The translations under genes were made by a program, and so were the position numbers. The notes below the pieces were generated by a model. The model was not told the origin of the DNA and made no database searches. It worked only from the letters and a program-made list of their open reading frames with translations. Shown here in pieces: positions 1 through 11,700 of a stretch of DNA of 64,000 nt. Each line of letters starts with the position of its first letter. The stretch's first letter is position 1. The stretch is from Prorocentrum cordatum. Its lineage: Eukaryota > Sar > Dinophyceae > Prorocentrales > Prorocentraceae. The DNA is taken from positions 27,501-91,500 of the forward strand of contig CAUYUJ010002071.1 of assembly GCA_963575745.1 (NCBI GenBank), written 5' to 3'.

Positions 1-1509
1 AATGAATGAACGGTTCGTTCGCTGTCTTGAAACCCTCAGCACGTCCCCGCCAGGCTCCTTGGGCCCAGTCCGAAAAGTCGCGAAACTCCTTCAGATATGC
101 TCCGGCATGACGAAACCACGCAGCACACGCTTCGCCGAGATCACCAGGGAGCGCCTCTCCGATCTACCAGGGCCACTCATCGCCTGAAGCAATCTGCGGG
201 GCAGGCCGCCCAGGGGGCGGCTTGCTAAACGGAAACTTAAGAGGAAAAACTGGGCGCACCACTCGCCTGTTCACCCATGCCTCGAAGCCGAATGTGAAGA
301 GGCATGTGCGTCTGCAGTGTCGAGTCTTCAATCGGCACCACAGCGTGTATGAAGCCAGCAAACACCCGCGAGCAGACGCCAAAGTCGATCTCTCTGCTCC
401 CTCAGGTTGGCACTCCAGTAGCAAGCAGAGCCCCTTTGAGCGCGCTCCGCCCACAGCTCCTCGGGCGCCAGGTTCAAGTCGCCTAGCAGGATCCACGGCC
501 CGGTAAGCGAGCCGAGGCACTCAATGTGCTGCGCCGTGATGTCCACGTTCTGCCAGGCCAGGCCGATGCTCGTGAGGGAGAGAACGTGGAACGGCACAGC
601 CAAGCCTACGTTGAGGCGCACCGACCCCACTCGGTGCGACTGCAGCAACTTGCCACCCAAGACTTGCGGCTCCCTGCTGGCCACCACACTGCTGACTCCA
701 ATAGCATCTGTGCTGAGGACCAGCTTGAAGAATTGGCCGACCACAAACTTATCCCATGCCGATCCTCAGCATCAGCACTCACTCCAGCTACGCACTGTCG
801 TGGCTCACCTTCCACACCACACCTTGCATCAAAGGCGCATGGGCTTCTTGGCGGCATTGCCAAGGGCCTCCGGGAGCCGCTTGGCCGCGGCAGGATCATC
901 GACGACAACTCCAGCCTCCTTGAGGGACTCGTGGATGGCAGGGTCGCCAATGTCGAGCTCCACCACGGCGTCATCTGCCATAGCTCCTGCAGCTGCGCCA
1001 GCCCCAGCAGCAGCGGCGCCCCCGCAGCCAAGAGCAGGCGCAGCAGGCCGAGCAGCGCTGGCAGCCTCGGCCGCCTTCTGCTCCTGCTACGCAAGCTTGG
1101 CCTCAGCCCCCCTGGCCACGCCTGCCACTTCCACTCCAAAGTGGGCACCCATCGCCTCCAGCATCTTGCCGAAGTTCTCCAGCAGCTCGCTGCCGGTGTG
1201 CATGTCCGCAACCTTGGCTCGACTGGGGATGACAGCCCTGGCCTGCTTGGCGGTGATGGCTGCTCTGATCTTATTGAGGTTGTCCTGATGCGCTGCAAGC
1301 TGGGCGGCCTGCTCGTCTGCGTACTTGCGCGCAGCCTCGAGGGATGCCTCTGCATCTCTGACTCGCTCACGACTTGCATCGGTTTGCTTCTGCTTCCGCG
1401 TCTCTCTGCCCTGCAGGTCCTGGATGGACTTCGAGCCGAGGTCTGCGGGTTGCGATTACCCTGGAGCGGGGGGCTTCTCAGCAGAGGCCACCACTTCATC
1501 CGTAGACTC
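1..1509 (-). pseudogene. Degenerate LINE-like retroelement fragment: coiled-coil ORF followed by endonuclease domain
   Basis: Read on the minus strand from 1509, the sequence encodes a Lys/Glu/Ala-rich coiled coil of about 150 residues (for example RVRDAEASLEAARKYADEQ) with an in-frame stop near 1455. An Ala-rich linker follows. Then, after further breaks, comes an open stretch at 328-744 with GPWILLGDLNLAPEEL, the metal-binding GDxN motif of endonuclease/exonuclease/phosphatase (EEP) nucleases used by non-LTR retrotransposons. The coiled coil suggests an ORF1-like partner. Several stops and frameshifts show it is dead. It continues at 19609 on the far side of the Copia insertion. The left end is cut by the window. 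The family is unlike the three large LINEs to the right. Confidence 0.6.
1505..1509. repeat. Target-site duplication GACTC, left copy
   Basis: GACTC directly abuts the TGTG end of the left LTR and is repeated directly after the right LTR (19609-19613). Five bases is the usual duplication length for Copia integrase. Confidence 0.9.
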
Positions 1510-1706
1510 TGTGTATGGGGCTGAAGTACAAGGGCACAGAACCCCTGATCCGCTGGTAGAGGGAAGGAGGGAAAGATGGATATCTTTTCCTGATGCACGA
1601 TCACAGGACTGATCGATCTATCCCAACACCTGAGCCCAAACGGCCAGGCGCAGGAGAGGTGAGGATAAGGAGTATATATGAGGGTATTACACGGGTTATA
1701 TTCACA
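1510..1706 (-). repeat. Copia 3' LTR
   Basis: 197 bp, the same length as the other LTR with 11 substitutions and no indel. Read in element sense it starts TGTGAATATAACC. It contains a TATATA stretch near 1674-1680 that could be a core promoter. The divergence indicates an old insertion. Confidence 0.93.
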
Positions 1707-1721
1707 CACCCCGCCCCGAAT
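1707..1721 (-). other. Candidate polypurine tract of the Copia element
   Basis: In element sense the 15 bases just upstream of the 3' LTR read ATTCGGGGCGGGGTG, a G-rich tract where the plus-strand primer is expected. Position supports it; the run is short and not all purine. Confidence 0.45.
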
Positions 1722-2481
1722 CCCGCCCGTCAGGGTAGGACCCGGGAACAGGAGAAAAGATCCCGTCACCCTGTTACTCCTCAAATCCTCGATTCTGTCA
1801 GGCAGCTGAGCACAAGATCTGCATAGCTTCAGCTGCGTCCCAATCGAGATAGCGCTCACGATTAGGCAAGGTAAGGTAAGAAGGAACACCCAGGGTCTCT
1901 GTGTCTTCGCCAAGCACGCGTTGGTGCCCCCTCGGTGCGCCCCCAAAACGCTTCGGCACTCGAGGGCGGAGAAGAATGAGACACGGGTGGGCGGAGAAAG
2001 AGGATCTGAGCAAGTTAAAGCAACATCAAAAGCTGCCGCGCCTGAGCGGGGCAGGTGTTGCCACCAGCTCTCACTCGAGAGAGCTGGGTATCAGACCATT
2101 ATCAACGCAATGTTACTATACTGCAAAGAATAAGCAAACATAAAATGTGTATTATGAAGCCGTGTTGAGGAACACGATCGCGGTGAGAAACACGTCTAAA
2201 TGTCAATCTAACTATCAGAGCAAATGCCTGACCAGGCGCAAAGTCGTGTTGAGAAACACGAAAAGCTGCATACATAAATTCTGCATCTTGTTACTCCCCT
2301 CGGCCTTGCTCCTTAGGAAGCTCCCTTGCGTTTCACAAGGATAGGTGTGGCCACTTTTCTTGGATTGCGAAGTGGCCTGAAATGATGTTTTAGCCACCGC
2401 TCGAGGCGAACTTGTGTAATGATGAAGTTCTAGCCCATCGAGCGGTGGGCCTGGCGGCCGACTACACTACGCGTCACCCCT
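1722..2481 (-). other. Copia 3' non-coding segment with three short perfect hairpins
   Basis: I see no coding signal here. Two matching hairpins with 6-bp stems occur at 2161-2176 (CGTGTT GAGG AACACG) and 2245-2260 (CGTGTT GAGA AACACG), with a half-conserved third repeat at 2180-2194. A separate perfect 8-bp inverted repeat, GGCCACTT/AAGTGGCC, lies at 2349-2356 and 2370-2377. Repetition of one stem with changed loop bases suggests a structured RNA or protein-binding site, possibly for packaging or 3'-end formation, but function is unknown. Confidence 0.5.
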
Positions 2482-5330
2482 CTAGTAGAACCTGTGGTCC
2501 CACATCCTGTGGCCATCCTCCGAGACGTAGCTCGTCGCGAAGGTCTCCCAGGGCGTCCTCGGGATCCAGTGGCGGAACCAATCATTGTACTGGATGTCGC
2601 GTACGTATACGAACTCGTCGTTGTTGTCCGCGATGTACATCCAGCATTTGATGTAGTAGCTCCAGCATCTGGGACCCCATTGGCTGTCCTCTAGGTTGTT
2701 GCGCGACCGCGTAGCGTAGTCCTCCGTCGTAGGCGCCCTCTTGGCGCGAGGAGGTGTCGTTGGTCGGCTGTCGTCACTGTCCTGCCGCTGTGCGGCAGCG
2801 CCGCGCTGCCCAGCGGGCATGCCGTCCTGCGCGCCGGAGGCGCTGGAGCCTGCAGCGCCGCCAGGAGTAGGGCGCGGCGGCGGCGGCGGGTGCCGCGGCT
2901 GGCGCGGCTCCATGGCATTATCAGAATGTGGGGAGTGTATATCAGGTTCGATCGGATCGGTTCTAATCCCTGAACCAACCCCCTCTGGTCAGTGGAACCC
3001 AAGGCGGGCTCGATGGAGGCGAGCACGGCAAGCTTGCGCTGCGTGACTTTCTCACGAGTGCCATCCCCACGGGGAAGGGCAATCGTGACAAGGCCGCGCT
3101 CTTGCCTCGTGCCTCGATCGGGTCTGCCTGTGTTCAACCACCATTTCTTCCGACCGGCTTGGCCAGTCCTGACGCTGTGATCAAGAATATCACAGGCGTC
3201 ACGCATGTCTTCGATGGTATAAGCCTTCTCGCCTCTATTGACGCGAGCGCCTGTCATTTGGTGGTGGAACTTCATATCATTCAGGAAACGCTGAACGAGG
3301 TTGGCAAAAGGGTGGCATAGAGGTCTGTCGTCCTCACGCTCGCCCATCAACCTGCACACGTGTGCAGGAGGGGAGTCTGCTTCGACCCACCTCCGATACC
3401 TCTTAGCAGCAGAATTTGCCAATCTCCTCAACGTGTCCTTCTCATGACCTGGAATGGAGCGCTTGCCCATCATCAGGACCTGCGCTCCGTCTGCCATGTA
3501 CCTTGTGATGTCGTCCTGGGAGGGCGTCGTCTTGATCCAGTGGGTCAACCTCTGGAGGTATGCCAGGTCGCTCTCCACGGCGGTACTTTTGCCCGTAGCA
3601 CCTACGGCAACAGTGTACTGCCAGCAGATATCAAAAATTGCACCTTCATCTGTGACGATCCCTAGAGACAAGAGACGATCGCAATTCCGACATCGCGCGA
3701 TATCATGCTGGATCTCCTCTGGGGCCCCGTGAATCGCGAGGTGTTCACGGGATCCCCAGCGAGTGTCACGACCACTAGCGAGAACGCGGCCGATCTGATC
3801 CATGGCATCGCGGTTGATCTCGGCGGTCGGACGGGAGGCGATCGATCGGCTCATTCCCTCGATCTCGATCCTAGACAATCGTTCCCCTGGCAGTCCTACG
3901 CCCTCGGTCGTGTCGTTGTCCGCGGTGTCAGTATCACCATGGCATACGTTTTCTGTACGGATACGGTTAGCCTCTACCTGCAAGGCGGCCTCATTGTCGC
4001 CCTCCTCGCGGTCGATCCCCTTCTGCTCGGCTATGATCCGTACCATGGTTTCTTGATCTGGAGCTGCGGATGCAACGCTACCTGGGTCCTGGGGAATATC
4101 ATGCTCCGCGCCTGGATCCTCCTGATGCGGCGCGGCAGGTGTTTCCACCAGCTCCCTCCATACGGGGAAGCCTGGTTTGCCAAATGTCTGGATACAATGT
4201 GTGAATAGATCACGCAACGTCTTGAGTGCAGGATGGTTCTGATGAGTAGCATCCTCTGTGAAATCACGTAGCTCCGTAATGCTGTCAAGCAATATGATTT
4301 GGTACACTTTGGAAATCCATTGAAAGATACCTGTAGTCGACACCTCGATAACCTCTGGGCACAGGTAATGTACCATCTTTCTGAAGAAACTATCCGCACT
4401 GCAAATCGGTAAGTCACGTGCCCCTTTGCGGGTATGATTGTAATCCGTATAGTATGTCTCTGAATTGTATGTTTTGGATCCAAATTGCATGTGGAATCGT
4501 AAGTATGAACCTATAGTTTCCACTGCAACTTTGTCCCTGCCAGTGTGTACATCAATGACTAATTTCATCTTTATCATAGGTGAATCCACCAATAACTCCG
4601 ACGGCCAGCGGTATAGGCAGTGGTCGTAGACTTGCTTGATCCATCTTGCATCCTCGTCTGGGTCGTAGTGGGGATGCTTGAGGAAGTCCTCTGGCGGGTC
4701 GATGATGTCATCAAGGATGCTCGAGCCGACGTCCTCATCAGCCTGGATCTCTGCTGATACAACTGCCCTCATGGTATCATTCGCTGCTTTCTCCTCGGCT
4801 GTGAGTGGGATGCTCGATATATCCACGATGACAGTAACCAGAGGCTCAGTAGATTGGCCTGCCTTCTGTTGGGATCCATCGTCTGTTGTAGTAGGATACT
4901 CGGCAGGTGTGGCCACCAGCTCGTCGGGATCGGGTGTCCGAGGAGCGGGGCGTTTGGTCGGCGTAGGTGGGATACGTGGCTTATAGATGCTCGGCATTCC
5001 AAGATATGGTAGATCACCAGAAAGTTTATGTTGCTGCATTTGGTCGCGGCATGAAGATGGACCTTCAAGTGCGATATTCATCTGCGTCGGGTCGATGTCG
5101 GTACGTATTGGCAAAGCGAAGGCAACACCCTTGAGAGGCATGTTTCTGTCATTGTACCATATGTTTACCCATCGTAAACCGTAGTTGAGAATAGGTACTT
5201 GTACCGCGAAGAACTTGTCGAAGACGCCGAAATGAATAATTGGTCCATAAATGTGGCCCTTGTTCATGAGCACCTTGATATTGTGGTCGCCTTTGGGGTA
5301 GTGATTGTCGCAATGATAACAATTGGTAGA
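2482..5330 (-). pseudogene. Copia accessory ORF, 860-residue open stretch of unknown function
   Basis: An uninterrupted minus-strand frame runs 5273-2691 (860 residues) and appears to begin upstream with a short Cys/His motif (CYHCDNHYPKGDH) preceded by a TGA. After a one-base shift near 2950-2990 at a G run, the frame continues at 2482-2913 with a Pro/Ala-rich linker and a Trp/Tyr-rich end (YIKCWMYIADNNDEFVYVRD). I recognise no domain. The N-terminal part looks globular, residues 100-210 are Pro/Asp/Glu-rich and probably disordered, and the later part is helical with scattered Cys/His. It lies downstream of RNase H inside the LTRs, so it belongs to the element. The length of open frame in an otherwise broken element suggests past selection. 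Confidence 0.6.
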
Positions 5331-5712
5331 TCCTCAATTCTTAGTGACAATGAAGTCCCCCATGCGAACATCATTAAGTATAGGCCGACGATTCCAATCT
5401 TTCTGCTTGATATTTGATGTAATGGGTCGAAGGGCCTCTCGGCAGTATGACACGGCTATCAACCATTATTTATCCTGCGTGTTGTGCCCGCAACTGTCAA
5501 TCATAGCACGGACCACCGTTTCATCCAAAGCATCGGCGTCAGATGCACGGCCAGCAAAGGTCACCCAACTGTGGGGCGATCGGTCGCTGAGCCGATGATG
5601 CTGATGCGGACGGCGTCTTTTGTTGCTGATCCGTGTCTTGTTCCATGTCAGTTGGTGCAATCCCGGGTGGATCCTCGATCATCTCTGTCCCAGGAAGAAC
5701 AGCACAAATTTC

Positions 5713-6471
5713 CTATTTGCTCAATGGTTGTCTCGCGGCCAATGGCGGGTAGACCCAAGTAGGGCCCTCCGGCCATATCTGCCGGCCGTGCCCGTTGCGT
5801 GGTTGGAGACGGCGAATTGCAATGACTGCGGCGGCGGGAACCACGTCTTCTGTCATAATAACACCTTGGGCGCCCAGCCAAAATCTGCACCAAGCTTTTG
5901 TGGCAATCTCCATGTTGATCACCAGCTCGACCTCGTTCTTGTGGTGTTTGAACTTGTCTGATTGTACCGAGGTATGGGGATTCTTCTGGACGTTGTCTAT
6001 GTCTGTGCTGGAACTGAAGAATGCCTCGGCGCGCGGTGATCCATGATAATATTTGTTTCTCTGGGAAGATGGATCGATATAGCCGGGAATAATCCCTGAC
6101 TTAAGGATGCTGCGCCAAGCACGGAATCTCGTGCCATGGTGGAGGTATTTCACGTCTGTCCATTGCAGGCTTCCCCGGCCCATGTTCCATGGTTTGGAGA
6201 GTGGATTGACGCAACTGCGGCCTCCAACACATCTAATCGCAATAACGCTGTTCCAATCGAAACAGCTGGGATCGCCTCCTTCTGGGATTGGTTTGGCGTA
6301 TATCTCGATCCGATTCTTCTGCGGGTCAATGTGCTTCTGGAACGCGCGAAGGATGAAGATCGGGTAATAATCATTCCAATCAGTATACCCGTCTGGTTTA
6401 CCATCCTTTTTGAAGTGCGCGATGGCCGCATCTGTGGATGGTCCGTTGTGGCTTTTACGCTCACGGAATTT
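5713..6471 (-). pseudogene. RNA 2'-phosphotransferase-like (Tpt1/KptA) segment within the Copia accessory region
   Basis: This frame directly continues the one ending at 6472, separated by a single TAG. The 5713-6183 part has YLHHGTRFRAWRSILKSGI, then an Arg/Tyr segment (RNKYYHGSPR), then VELVINMEIA and GVIMTEDVVP. Order and spacing fit the Tpt1/KptA family: HGT box, GL/GI turn, conserved Arg, V-I-M-A strand, NGV-T-VPP end. Those enzymes use NAD+ to remove an RNA 2'-phosphate and have an ADP-ribosyltransferase fold. Family membership is inferred by eye, and the catalytic Arg set cannot be verified. A TAG near 5713 is also read in frame, so the copy is dead. It could instead be another HGT-containing ADP-ribosyltransferase-fold protein. 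Confidence 0.5.
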
Positions 6472-7803
6472 CTACTGGACCATATCCTGAAACGATTTCC
6501 AATTGCTTGGGATCTTCCACTCACGATCCGTTGTTTTCGGCCATATGTTGATGCGTCGATCGTGGAATTGACTGATATGGAACTTATTGTAGTGGATCTC
6601 GTGGCGTAGCATCGTCGTGATGTCATTCCTCATCCAAATAGGATCACCAAGCCACTCATCGAGCAGTTCAGGGCCATAGCGTACCTCGTCGTACTGTGGG
6701 AGCGATATCCATTTCCATTCTGGGAAGCAACCAGATTGTGCGATATCGGGCGCATGAGCGATCACACAATCGTCGTGTTGCAATTGATCGAACCACTCCT
6801 CGTTCTGCAGGCAAGCGAAGCCGCTGGTCGCGGAAGTACCCCGCAACATAGGAGGAATGTATGGATGATCGTCCACAAGGCCTGCTTGGAGCGTGTACTC
6901 GCGAATAGCGCATGCATTGTCGAATGTCGGTATCTGGCTGATGTCCTCGTGCATGGACCGCTCGCAACTGTCCTGCCATGACAATATATGTATCGTGCGT
7001 GGAGAAGGATCGTCGTCGGCAGGAGTTGCCTCCAGCTCCACCGCATCTAAGTCAGTTTCGCCGTCGGGGATCGGGACTGACTCGGCTGTCGGCAGTGGGT
7101 CTGGTGGCGATTGATCAGCTGGTGTGCTAATCGGAAGCTGTCCAGTCGGTAATGGCTCTGGTACAGGTATCGGTTGCGGGCCAGGCTGCAATGGTTCAGG
7201 CAATGGGCCTGGTGGCGCTGGCTGGTCCACCTCAACCGCCGCGCGCCATACGGCAGTTGGGACATCGGGGTCGAATCCTAATGCAACCCGATCCAAGGCA
7301 TTCTGTCTGAAGAAAGCTTCGCATGCTATAGTAGTCTGTTGATTGTCGGCACTAGAGCCAACACGATGAGAGTTCAACCTGTTGCCTTCTGCGACAAGTC
7401 GTGATTTGGTCGTGTCATCATCGCCGTCCAAGTCGGTGATCTGGTGTACGAACTGCTCGTACACAACCCAGGTTACAGCATGTGCATCTTCACCTGTTTT
7501 CACAATTTTGAGGTGGAGAAGATCTTGTTTCTCAAGAGAATCCCAAGATGCCCACGCCCCAGGATAGTCGTTAATAAGCAAGAGAAGGTAGTTGAACGAG
7601 TCATCGTATGCATGACCGAATGGATCGTCCTGAGGAATAGCCTTGTTGGGCTCGCGGGGATCAAGTGCTGGTGGCTGTGTCGGGAGCCCAGGGATAGGTA
7701 CGCCTGGATCACTTGTGGCTGTTGGCATTGATTTTGGCAAAGTACCGTCGGCACACGATGCCATCCAAGCACAATGAGCCATTTCACCAGCAGTCTGAGT
7801 CAT
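6472..7803 (-). pseudogene. Copia accessory ORF segment, 443 residues, Pro-rich centre
   Basis: The minus-strand frame is open for 443 codons and continues into the Tpt1-like segment through one TAG. Residues 1-180 look globular (for example YDDSFNYLLLLINDYPGAW). Residues about 190-260 are a Pro-rich linker. The last 180 residues are Trp/His-rich (HEIHYNKFHISQFHDRRINIW). No family is recognised. The stop is best read as decay of one long polyprotein. Confidence 0.55.
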
Positions 7804-7841
7804 CAGCGTCGTGAGGCTGAGATCTCTCTATCATTCATTGG

Positions 7842-9218
7842 TTATCTTTTCTCGAACATGAAGAGCCTCCATGATCTCTGTGGCATGTATGTAGGCCTGT
7901 GCGCCCGTGATGGAATCACGATAGGAGGTCTGAATGGATACGGCTGAGACGGTACTGACTGAATCAACGCACAGTAATTACGATAGCCGACTGCATCACA
8001 GAACTGTGTCGTAAACATCGCCAAAGTGTGATTGTTCTGTTTCGCATGCCAAGTCTGAGGCGTAATTCTGTCATACACATCTACACAGTAATCTGATGAA
8101 AGAACTGTAATACCACGCGATTGCATCGTCTTGATCAAATCGCCCGTGTGGTAATCGAAGTTCGGGTGTATGCCCCATTGTGCCGCTTTGCCTGGCCCCA
8201 TGACCGTAGGGCAACGGAAGTACTGCATCACGTCAATAAAACGTGATAAATCCACTTGTACGTGTACTGGCATAAGCGTCGGGACGCTACCTTCACATTC
8301 CATCTTGATGAGCTCGCGCACGGAAGTAGGAGCACGATCCTCATGGCGACGTGTGTCCAATGTAGTTTGTCCTGGGTTTGCACATGCAATATCGTTTGCA
8401 CTCCAGACCACCATGGCGTTGACGCCTCTGCAATAATGCCTCTGTTTCACGAATGCAGGGAAGTCATTAGCCCGATACGCCCAGATGACCTCATTCAACT
8501 TACGCCACTCTTTGATATAAGCATTGTCGCTCATCATCATCAGGCCCCTGGCATTGCGGATCATGGTGATCATATTGCGTTGCTCGAGAGTAGACTCGAA
8601 CTGGTTTGCGAGGATAGCTGTGATACGGGCCTCCTGTGCCTGCGTACGCTGATCACGGAGATGTGCCATATCACAGCGGGTGTCGCCACCAGCCTCTGGC
8701 AATAGAATACAGTCCTGGCCAATCGGCGCGTCGTTCTGTTTGAACCATTCTTTGTAATTGCCAACGGAGAATGCCCACATCATGATGTCGTCGCGGATAA
8801 TGGTCGGCAAGTGCTCGAGGGTAGCGCCACCCATGCATCCCGCACGATTGAGGCACGGCATGAATAAAGGTACGAGACCACCATCTGACGCTTTAGCCAG
8901 AGCGTCTCGCTTTTGTGGGCTGTTGAGCTCGTCGATGCCGTGGCTGGGGTACTGCTTGTGCTTGGCAGTCTTGGATCCCTGCTTGGGGTGCACGATCCAT
9001 GTCGAGTCCGTGCACAAAATTGTCCATTTGTATGCGTGCCCTGACGGGCAAAAGGCATGATGTAGAAGAAATCCCAGATCCTCCTGCATGAGTGAATGCC
9101 ATCCGTTCTCTGAAAGGAGAGTAGAAACCAATCGACCACCGCAAAACGCATTGTATTTTGCTTGTGCAAGCCCGAGTGGATCAATATCATTACCAGGAGT
9201 AAGACCAGGGTCAATCAC
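7842..9218 (-). pseudogene. Copia accessory ORF segment, 458 residues, unknown
   Basis: Open for 458 codons on the minus strand. A frameshift near 9260 connects it to the preceding segment: the wording across the break (YDDNVTST, then VGNHTTGSVFIGE) suggests one chain. It has a Cys-containing N-terminal third (HAFCPSGHAYKWTILCTDSTW), a helical middle, and a C-terminal part with VNAMVVWSANDIAC and later QTWHAKQNNH. Those two motifs weakly recall SGNH-hydrolase blocks, but no nucleophile block is visible, so I do not assign a function. Confidence 0.55.
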
Positions 9219-9258
9219 GGTAGGGGTCTCGCCTATGAATACAGAGCCCGTCGTATGG

Positions 9259-10515
9259 TTACCAACGATAAGTACTCGTCACATTGTCGTCGTACTCTGG
9301 TAGGGTCTTCCAGCCGTCTGGGTGATCGGATGGTGTTGCCACCGACTTGGGGCTTGATCCGATACCTCCAAATCCTCCGCGTGCAGTCAACCACGTAATG
9401 AGCTTGCGGCGGAATTTGCTTGTCTGGGTAAGATCGGAGAACGCCCTCATCTCGGTGACAAGGTTATCTTCGACAACGCGGCCAAGATGTCCGGCAGTAT
9501 CTGAAGCCCTGGCCATGCCAGGTGGACGTACGGGTAATTTGACCGCAGCGCGATCAAGTTTAGGAGCGTAGCTGGGAGTTGTCAATCCATTACTGTATGC
9601 ATCATGAGGCGCACAAAGTCCATCTCCGTAAAAGTATTTTGTGTCCTGAACGCTGTCCTCGGCGTATTGCCCAAGAAATGTACTGCCAACTTTTGACCAA
9701 TCGTTATGCATCATCATCCACTCCGTCTTCAATACCACTGTCGTGAACTCCATTGGTGGGCACTTGCGGTGTGAGCCTGGAATCACCGCATGCAGATGAT
9801 CATGTAAGCCACGAACGTTTTCTTGTATAGAAAAATTGCGTGTGGAGAGGCTGGAGATCATGCACATGGCTCTCATGAAAGATATCCATGGCGTAGCCGT
9901 GGCCGCACTGTACTCGTAGTTGGCGTTGCCGCCGACTCCTCCACCAACTTCGCCGATCCAACTCTTCACGTCAGCGGACGCGGAGCGGGCAACTTCGACA
10001 ATAGTGGATTCGTCGGGTACACGGAGATCAAACTCTGCACTGCGATCAGCACGCCGATGATGCACATATGCAAAGCCATCTTCGGGATCACGAGGACGGC
10101 CAGTTTGAGCGTGGTACGTAAAGCCCACGCGGTCATCGTCCTCGGCGTTCGGGTCGTACTCGGCGTCGTAGCCGATGGGCCAGCCGACGAGGCCGAGCGG
10201 CGGTGCCTGATCCATCTCGGGGATGGGGGGATCGGGACTAGAACCGATCTCACTTGATTGCCCCTCGCACACGGCAAACCGGATGCTGGTACGCTTTGTA
10301 GCTCGAGTCGTAAAACTGCTGCGGCACGAACGCACAATAAGTGTCCTAGACCTCTCTGTACCATGCGGAGGTGACGGAGAATGGCGGGGTTGTCTACCGT
10401 GCGGTGAACGTGCCCTCGACCGAGGTGTGCGCGAATCGGCAGCTGCAGCAGGAACACCGATATGGCACATGCATGCACATATGTCCTCGTGATTGGCTTG
10501 TCCAACACACATCAT
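9259..10515 (-). pseudogene. Copia accessory ORF segment after RNase H, about 418 codons
   Basis: This begins the accessory region directly downstream of the RNase H frame. The first 100 codons are low-complexity Arg/Ser/Pro, possibly out of frame. From MDQAPPLGLVGWPIGYD the sequence looks globular (WISFMRAMCMISSLSTRNFSI; RGLHDHLHAVIPG). No domain is recognised. It lacks transmembrane segments, so it does not look like an envelope gene. Confidence 0.5.
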
Positions 10516-10521
10516 CCCACA

Positions 10522-11700
10522 TTATGATCCTACCTCTCCCCACTTTTCTTTCTCCGTAAGAAATAGTTTGCAAACTTCAGGACATCCATCCAGTTTTGGA
10601 GGTTCTGCGATATGAGGTAAACCATCGGGCCTCCGAGGCCCTCGTAGTGGTCTCCATGGGTTCTTTGGAGCGCACTGTAATGGAGTAACAGGAAAGATAA
10701 GTGAGTGCTCCAATAGGTCCCTCCAGAGGTCTCCTTTCTTTGACTCGAAATGTTGAGTCATCATATCTTCAACCTTCTCTTTTGTACCTACATACTTGAG
10801 CTCAAAATGTTCGAGTTGGAATGTCTGGCATATCCAATCCAAATTGTTACGATGAGTACGATGAAGATGACGGGCTGCTGGTGTACGTCCCTTTTGGACA
10901 ATCTTGATCACGGCCTGATTATCCTCGAAGACAATAAGATGTACTTTGGGGAAGCTGCTCTCCAGAGCGGGCTCTGGATCCACGTGTAACGCGGTATCCT
11001 CATGGGATATCGTGCGCCTCTTTGGAGGCGTAGGTAACTCCGTCTTCAGCGGTAGCTGCCTACGGCTAGGAGAAGATCCCCTTGTGGGGGTGCCTTGCGA
11101 GGCGATGACTTGCGCCTCTTCTTTGTGGCGGCCAATGTCGGACATGTCGCCGTGTCGGCGCGCCCCAGGCAGCCCGGGCAAATATTCTTCTCTTTGCATG
11201 TGTTGGCAACCTCCACCACGGCCTCCCAGAATGAGAGTAGTGGTAGCCCCTCCAGTCGCAGTGCTGAGTCAAGAGTCAAGAGCAACGATCTCGGACTCTG
11301 TGGATGAGTGCGATACGACCGTTTGTTTCTTACACACAGCATTGACCGGGAAGAACGTGTTAGGTCCAACAAGCGCGGAGAAGACGCCGGTAGTGGACTT
11401 GGATGATGTAATGCAATCGGCGAACGAGGCGTCAGTGAAGATCATGATGGATGGCTTGTCTGAAGAATCGCCTATCCATCCATGTAAACAATGAGTACGC
11501 GTCGTTTTGATGTAGCAGATCAACCGATGTAGACGTTTATCACACGTGGTATTCCATTTGGTAATTTCTCTGGCTAGCAAACATATTGGATGTAAAAGAT
11601 CGAAACGACAGCAACGTGCCAGGTAGAGAATCTTCATCAGTACACTCGCCGCGTCCTGGCCAAGGATACCCTCGTCGGAGTAGTCAGACTCGGTAGAAGG
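10522..11700 (-). pseudogene. Copia RNase H domain, frameshifted
   Basis: Motifs occur in canonical order although spread over three frames. MIFTDASFADC (first Asp) lies near 11430. SSTESEIVALDSA (catalytic Glu) lies near 11275-11300. LIVFEDNQAVIKIV (second Asp) lies near 10900. The final RTHRNNLDW and KEKVEDMMTQH stretch lies near 10750-10870. The domain degrades the RNA of the RNA:DNA hybrid during reverse transcription. At least two frameshifts, near 11270 and 11050-11200, break it. The ordinary motif order here contrasts with the permuted RNase H of the LINEs in this window. Confidence 0.8.

Noticed and set aside
526-1524. 332-codon plus-strand frame
   Set aside because: It is the reverse-strand shadow of the coiled-coil and EEP coding sequence, which makes better sense on the minus strand.
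8000-8420. Possible SGNH-hydrolase domain in a Copia accessory frame (VVWSANDIAC and QTWHAKQNN)
   Set aside because: Only two loosely matching motifs; no nucleophile Ser block could be identified, so the resemblance is not enough.
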